From contig CAKUJB010000048.1 in NCBI GenBank assembly GCA_934661165.1, forward strand, positions 1-11,489: a stretch of 11,489 nucleotides of DNA. The letters run 5' to 3'. Shown in pieces: positions 7,667 through 11,489 of this stretch; position 1 is the stretch's first letter, and each line of letters opens with the position of its first letter. The DNA is from an uncultured Microbacteriaceae bacterium. Lineage in GTDB: Bacteria > Actinomycetota > Actinomycetes > Actinomycetales > Microbacteriaceae. Under the pieces are notes generated by a model. It worked only from the letters and a program-made list of their open reading frames with translations, searched no databases and was not told the DNA's origin. A program made the translations under genes and the position numbers.

Positions 7667-9618
7667 GGCATCGGCTCGAGACGGCGCGCGGCGAGGACCG
7701 CGGCGCGGCCCTCGTCACGGTGCTCGCCGTCATCGTCATCTGCTCGATCCTCGCCGTCGTCATCCTCATCTCCTCGATGACCGTCGTCTCCGTGACGACG
7801 GGCGGCAAGGCGATGGTCGAGGCCCGCGCCGCCGCCGAGGCGGGGCTCGCCGAGGCCGTCCTCGCGCTGCGGACCGGGACGTGCGTCGACGGCGAGATCG
7901 CGAGCGCCCCCGGGACGCTGCCGGAGTACCGCTACGAGATCTTCACGGGCGGCGTCTCGGGGTGCCCGGACGGCTCGGGCGAGATCGTCGTCCGCGCGGT
8001 CGGCGTCGCGCAGCAGCCGAGCGACTCCCCGCTCGGCGGCGAGTACGAGCTCGAGGCGGGCTTCGTCATCTCGTCCTCCTTCGGCACCGGCTCCGCGGTG
8101 TTCATCGGCTCGGGCGGCAGTCTCGGCAGCTTCTCCGTCACCGTCGCCGAGGGCCAGACGGTCTCCGGCGATCTGCAGATCGCCGAGGGCAGCCTCAACT
8201 GCAACAACGCGAGCAGGATCCAGGGCAGCGTCTACGTCGCGAACGGGAGCGTCCAGCTCACGAACACGTGCAACGTCGCCGGCGACGTCTACGCGTCGGG
8301 CGCGATCGCGCTCAACAGCAGCATCAAGGTCGGTGGCGACGTCGTCTCGCTCACGAGCGACGTCTCACTGACGAACAACGTGAAGGTCTTCGGCGACGTC
8401 TACGCCGCCGGGCGCGTGCAGTTCTCGGCGAACGTCGTCGTCGGCAACACGTCACCCGCCGAGGGTCCCGTGCAGCGGGGCAGCGTGTACGCGGCGGGCG
8501 CCGGGCTCACGAACTCGATGAGCAACACGACCGTGCGCATCCACGGCGACTGGGTCGTCGGCGGCAGCATCCAGGGCTTCCAGGGCAAGGTCGACGGTGA
8601 CGTCATCGCCGTCGGCGGCATCAGCAACATCTACCGCGCCTGGGTCGGCGGCGACCTGTGGTCCGGTGGGCACATCCCGACGCTCGGCGAGGCATTCGTC
8701 GCCGGCGACGCCATCTCCGCGAGCGGCACCGGCACGATCCAGGTCCCGCCGTCGACGCGGGTGCTCGGCGACCTCCGGGTGCGAGGCGCGTTCAGCGGCT
8801 GGGGCTGCACCGACGTGAGCGGCTACGCCTGCCTGACGAGCTGGTCCGGCTCGAAGTCCGCGCTGCAGAACGTGAAGGACACCGGCATCGCCGCGCGCGA
8901 GTCGGGCAAGGTCGTCGAGGCCGGCATCAGCGGGCTGCCCGTCCCGACGGCGCCGTCGATCCCCGCGACGCCCCCGGCGCCGACGTGGGTCGACTGGCAC
9001 TACGACCAGGCCGACTGGACCGAGGCGGGGCTGACGAACGTCATCACCGTGCCGAGCGGCAGTCCGGCCTGCGGCGCGATCTACGCGAGCTCGGGGACCG
9101 CGCCGGGGCTGCGCTATGCGCTGAGCCAGACGGTCGGGACGGTCTACGACGCGAGGGCGTGCAGCGAGGTCAGATTCGGCAACGGGGCCGCGACCGACGT
9201 CGCCCTCTACGCCGACATCATGATCGTCGGGCGCACGTTCCACGTCCCCGGCATCACCTTCAAGTCGGGCGACGGCCAGCCGCACCGCATCTGGCTCATG
9301 GTCGAGGACGGCGCGCCCGGCACCGCGGGACCGCAGAATCCGGCCGGCGGCTGCGGCAACATCGTCGTCGGCGCGGGCGCGCGCACGTACTTCGAGGACG
9401 AGATCCAGCTCATGGCGTACACGCCGTGCACGATCCAGATCAACAGCCAGACGCAGTGGCGAGGACAGCTCTACTCGAACACGCTGTCGCTGTCCCTCGG
9501 CGAGGGCCTCGTCTACGTGCCGACCGGCATCCCCGGCACGGACCTCGGGGGCGGCTCGCCCGAGGAGACCCCCGGCGTCCTCAGCCCCATGCAGTACGTG
9601 CGGCGGGTCGCCGGCTGA
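7654..9618 (+). CDS. PilX/GspK-like tip protein with C-terminal beta-solenoid
   Basis: This 654-aa envelope protein starts at GTG 7654 behind AGGGGGG, overlapping the end of the PilW-like gene by 13 nt. Its N-terminus, [20 protein letters not shown], resembles PilX and GspK: Gly17 could be the cleavage site, the hydrophobic helix is about 19-41, and the usual Glu at +5 is replaced by Thr22, as GspK also lacks Glu5. [17 protein letters not shown] (56-72) is the typical PilX N-domain amphipathic helix. From Gly172 to about 382 there are eleven G-D/S-x repeats ([21 protein letters not shown] and so on), spaced about 17-22 residues with one of 29. These predict a right-handed beta-helix like bactofilin or polymer-forming folds. 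A Cys-containing C-terminal region (about 383-654) with a Pro-rich linker ([20 protein letters not shown]) has no function I recognise. It is likely a pilus-tip component or adhesin. Confidence 0.85.
   Translation: MRALRHRLETARGEDRGAALVTVLAVIVICSILAVVILISSMTVVSVTTGGKAMVEARAAAEAGLAEAVLALRTGTCVDGEIASAPGTLPEYRYEIFTGGVSGCPDGSGEIVVRAVGVAQQPSDSPLGGEYELEAGFVISSSFGTGSAVFIGSGGSLGSFSVTVAEGQTVSGDLQIAEGSLNCNNASRIQGSVYVANGSVQLTNTCNVAGDVYASGAIALNSSIKVGGDVVSLTSDVSLTNNVKVFGDVYAAGRVQFSANVVVGNTSPAEGPVQRGSVYAAGAGLTNSMSNTTVRIHGDWVVGGSIQGFQGKVDGDVIAVGGISNIYRAWVGGDLWSGGHIPTLGEAFVAGDAISASGTGTIQVPPSTRVLGDLRVRGAFSGWGCTDVSGYACLTSWSGSKSALQNVKDTGIAARESGKVVEAGISGLPVPTAPSIPATPPAPTWVDWHYDQADWTEAGLTNVITVPSGSPACGAIYASSGTAPGLRYALSQTVGTVYDARACSEVRFGNGAATDVALYADIMIVGRTFHVPGITFKSGDGQPHRIWLMVEDGAPGTAGPQNPAGGCGNIVVGAGARTYFEDEIQLMAYTPCTIQINSQTQWRGQLYSNTLSLSLGEGLVYVPTGIPGTDLGGGSPEETPGVLSPMQYVRRVAG
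8167..8799 (+). repeat. Protein-level repeat region (beta-solenoid) in the PilX-like protein
   Basis: Eleven units begin with Gly-Asp or Gly-Ser at residues 172, 191, 210, 228, 247, 276, 298, 315, 333, 351 and 372. Most start G(D/S)-V/L-hydrophobic-A-x-G and continue with Asn/Ser/Thr-rich strands such as LTNTCNV, LNSSIKV and LTNNVKV. The DNA is not a tandem repeat; only the protein pattern is conserved, which indicates an old duplication or a fold-driven pattern. Confidence 0.8.
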
Positions 9619-9619
9619 G

Positions 9620-10450
9620 ATGCTCCTGACGACCACCGTCCTCGCGGGCGTCCTCGGCCTGCTCGTCGGCTCGTTCCTCAACGTCGTCATCCACCGGGTG
9701 CCGGCGGGCCGGTCGATCCTCGCGCCGCCGAGCGCCTGTCCCGCGTGCGGTGCGCGGATCCGCTGGCACGACAATGTCCCGCTCGTCTCCTGGCTGCTGC
9801 TGCGCGGTCGCTGCCGGCACTGTCGGGCGGCGATCCCGGTCCGCTACCCGCTCGTCGAGCTCGGCACCGGGGTCGCCTTCGCGCTCGTCGCGCTCGGCCT
9901 CGCGCCGGCAGGAATGCTCCCGGCCCCGGCCCGCCTCGACGACGGCGCCCAGTGGCTCGTCCTCGCCGCCTACCTCGTCCTCACCGCCGCCGGCATCGCA
10001 CTCACCGCGATCGATCTCGAGCTGCGCCGGTTGCCGACGTCGATCGTGTGGACCGCGGCGTCGCTCGTCGTCCTGCTCCTCGTGGCCGCCGCGGCGATCC
10101 GCGGAGACGTCTCGTCGATCCTCACCGCGATCCTCGCGGGACTCGCGATGGGCGCGCTCTATCTCCTCATCGTCCTCATCCGGCCCGACGGCATGGGCCT
10201 CGGCGACGTGCGGCTCGCGGTGCTCGTCGGCCTCGCGACGGGGTGGGTCGGATGGTCGGCGGCGGTGCTCGGGCTGCTCAGCGCATTCCTCCTCGGCGCG
10301 CTCGTCGGCCTCGGCGTCATCGTCGCGCGCCGCGGCGACCGGCGCACCGCGATCCCATTCGGACCGTGGATGCTTGCGGGGGCATGGGTCGGCATCCTCG
10401 CCGGTCCGGCCGCCTGGCGGTGGTACGGCGGCATCCTAGGATTGGCATGA
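9620..10450 (+). CDS. pilD: Prepilin peptidase / N-methyltransferase PilD
   Basis: This 276-aa polytopic aspartic protease (type IV prepilin peptidase) cleaves prepilin leaders on the cytoplasmic side and N-methylates the new N-terminus. It has the N-terminal [12 protein letters not shown] motif (17-28) and the zinc-binding cysteines C40, C43, C65 and C68 (CPAC...CRHC) of the bifunctional enzyme, with HDNVPLVSW between them. The catalytic aspartates are D132 in [10 protein letters not shown] and D196 in the GxGD motif (GMGLGD). The usual LPD after the first Asp is LPT here, so the secondary Asp is missing while both catalytic ones remain. About seven or eight hydrophobic segments are visible. 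The ATG begins one base after the PilX-like stop and has no clear SD, so coupled translation is likely. Its substrates are almost certainly the pilins encoded just upstream. Confidence 0.96.
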   Translation: MLLTTTVLAGVLGLLVGSFLNVVIHRVPAGRSILAPPSACPACGARIRWHDNVPLVSWLLLRGRCRHCRAAIPVRYPLVELGTGVAFALVALGLAPAGMLPAPARLDDGAQWLVLAAYLVLTAAGIALTAIDLELRRLPTSIVWTAASLVVLLLVAAAAIRGDVSSILTAILAGLAMGALYLLIVLIRPDGMGLGDVRLAVLVGLATGWVGWSAAVLGLLSAFLLGALVGLGVIVARRGDRRTAIPFGPWMLAGAWVGILAGPAAWRWYGGILGLA

Positions 10451-10460
10451 AGGAGCAGTG

Positions 10461-11489
10461 ATGGCACATCGCGTCGTCGGGATCGACTTCGGGCACGACC
10501 TCATTCGCGCCGCCGAGGTCGAGGAGCCGGGGACCCGACGCGAGCGCGTGCTCCGGCGGGGGGCCGTCGCCCTCGAGCCCGGTGCCGTCGTCAGCGGCGA
10601 GGTGCGCGACGTCGCCGCGGTCGCCGCGGCACTCAAGCAGCTCTGGCAGCAGGCCGGGTTCAAGACCCGCCGGGTCGTGCTCGGGCTCGGCAACGCGCGC
10701 GTGCTCGCCCGCGACCTCGACGTCCCGAAGCGGCCGCCGCAGCAGATCCGTGAGCAGCTGCCGTTCCTCGTCGCCGACCTGCTCCCGATGCCGCTCGAGC
10801 AGGCCGTGCTCGACTTCTACCCCGTCCGCGAGTTCACCGACGCGCAGGGCGTCGAGATGATCGCCGGGATCCTCATCGTCGCGCTCAAAGACATCGCGAT
10901 GACGAATGCGCGGGCCGCCCAGCAGGCCGGTCTCGAGGTCGTCGGCATCGACATGATCCCGTTCGCCCTCGTGCGCCGCCTCGCCGACCCGGACTCGGGG
11001 GAGACGGTCGCCTACGTCGATGTCGGCGCGACGACGACGAGCATCTCGATCGCCGAGTCCGACACCCCCGTCTTCTGCCGCATCGTGCCCATCGGCGGCG
11101 AGGAGGTCACTCGATCGCTCATCGACCTCGGGCAGCTCACGCGCGAGCAGGCTGAGCAGGTCAAGCGCACCGTCGGACTCTCCGCGGAGGGCGTCGAGCC
11201 CCGGTACCGCCCGGTCGTGGAGCTCATGGTGACGCGCACGAGCGACCTCATGACGTCGATCCGCGACACCATCGCGTACTTCGTCGACAACCGCGGGACC
11301 CGGATCAGCCGCATCGTGCTGACGGGCGGCGGCGCCCGGCTCGGCGGCTTCGCGCCCATGGTCGCGGCCTGGACCCGGGTGCCGACGGAGCTCGCCGACC
11401 CGGGGGAGGACGGCGAGCACCTCGTCGCGATCGCGCTCGAGAGCGGTGCGCGCGGGGCCGGGGCCAGGGACGGCGCCGCGACCCGCCGG
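10461..11489 (+). CDS. pilM: Type IV pilus assembly protein PilM (actin-like), 3' end beyond window
   Basis: PilM is the cytoplasmic actin-fold ATP-binding protein that binds the N-terminal tail of PilN and links the motor side to the PilN/PilO membrane complex. ATG 10461 follows AGGAG (10451-10455) by 5 nt and lies 10 nt after the pilD stop. The 343 codons visible show the actin-like phosphate-1 loop VVGIDFGHDLIRAAEV at about 5-20, the second phosphate motif VDVGATTTSISI, VFCRIVPIGGEEVT, and the adenosine motif LTGGGARLGGF near the C-terminus. The segment RDLDVPKRPPQQIREQLPF corresponds to the region just before the PilN-binding groove. Family members are about 350 aa, so only a few residues are probably missing; the frame is open to the last base. 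In the usual gene order pilN and pilO would follow. Confidence 0.94.
   Translation, partial: MAHRVVGIDFGHDLIRAAEVEEPGTRRERVLRRGAVALEPGAVVSGEVRDVAAVAAALKQLWQQAGFKTRRVVLGLGNARVLARDLDVPKRPPQQIREQLPFLVADLLPMPLEQAVLDFYPVREFTDAQGVEMIAGILIVALKDIAMTNARAAQQAGLEVVGIDMIPFALVRRLADPDSGETVAYVDVGATTTSISIAESDTPVFCRIVPIGGEEVTRSLIDLGQLTREQAEQVKRTVGLSAEGVEPRYRPVVELMVTRTSDLMTSIRDTIAYFVDNRGTRISRIVLTGGGARLGGFAPMVAAWTRVPTELADPGEDGEHLVAIALESGARGAGARDGAATRR

Noticed and set aside
8167..8799. Possible DNA tandem repeat or CRISPR-like array in the PilX-like gene
   Set aside because: Periodicity exists only at the protein level, the spacing varies, and no repeated DNA unit is conserved.
8452..9774. 440-residue minus-strand frame opposite the PilX-like gene and start of pilD
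   Set aside because: Arg/Ala/Asp-rich shadow with no domain pattern or SD; it crosses two well-supported plus-strand genes.
1693..11489. Reading the cluster as a type II secretion system
   Set aside because: A PilT with NLIRE, a PilM, and no secretin or GspC/L/M-type genes in view favour a type IV pilus; PilB and PilC alone would not distinguish.

Overview
The window comes from a high-GC actinobacterium, most likely Microbacteriaceae or a near relative in Micrococcales. Three things point there: strong G/C bias at third codon positions, an actinobacterial-type RpoC C-terminal half, and two copies of a short GGTCGCTGAGCGAGCG-type element that I associate from memory (unchecked) with Microbacteriaceae genomes. 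All nine genes lie on the plus strand. The many long reading frames in other frames and on the minus strand are GC shadows.

Layout. 1-1574 is the 3' third of rpoC. A strong hairpin (1590-1637) and a candidate promoter and SD site (about 1655-1682) separate it from a type IV pilus (T4P) cluster that fills the rest of the window. First block: pilB (extension ATPase, 1693-3351), pilT (retraction ATPase, 3351-4685) and pilC (platform protein, 4682-5911), joined by 4-nt ATGA overlaps. A 154-nt gap follows, then the major pilin pilA (6066-6494). A 15-bp perfect hairpin (6534-6569) separates pilA from the second block: a PilV/GspI-like minor pilin (6617-7021), a PilW/GspJ-like minor pilin (7025-7666), a large PilX/GspK-like protein with a beta-solenoid (7654-9618), the prepilin peptidase pilD (9620-10450) and pilM (10461 to the window end, no stop reached).

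How the genes work together. PilD cleaves and methylates the three canonical prepilins and perhaps the PilX-like protein. PilB, on the PilC platform, drives assembly of PilA; PilT drives disassembly. The PilV-, PilW- and PilX-like proteins probably form the initiating tip complex, with the 654-aa PilX-like protein as the likely exposed tip. PilM is the cytoplasmic actin-like ring that would dock PilN; pilN and pilO probably lie just past the window. No secretin is seen, as expected if the host is monoderm.

Most notable: in-frame dispersed repeats inside the pilT coding sequence, the beta-solenoid tip candidate, and the hairpin that could set the ratio of major to minor pilins. I see no wholly new system; this is a recognisable but fairly unusual actinobacterial T4P locus with retraction capacity, placed directly after rpoC.
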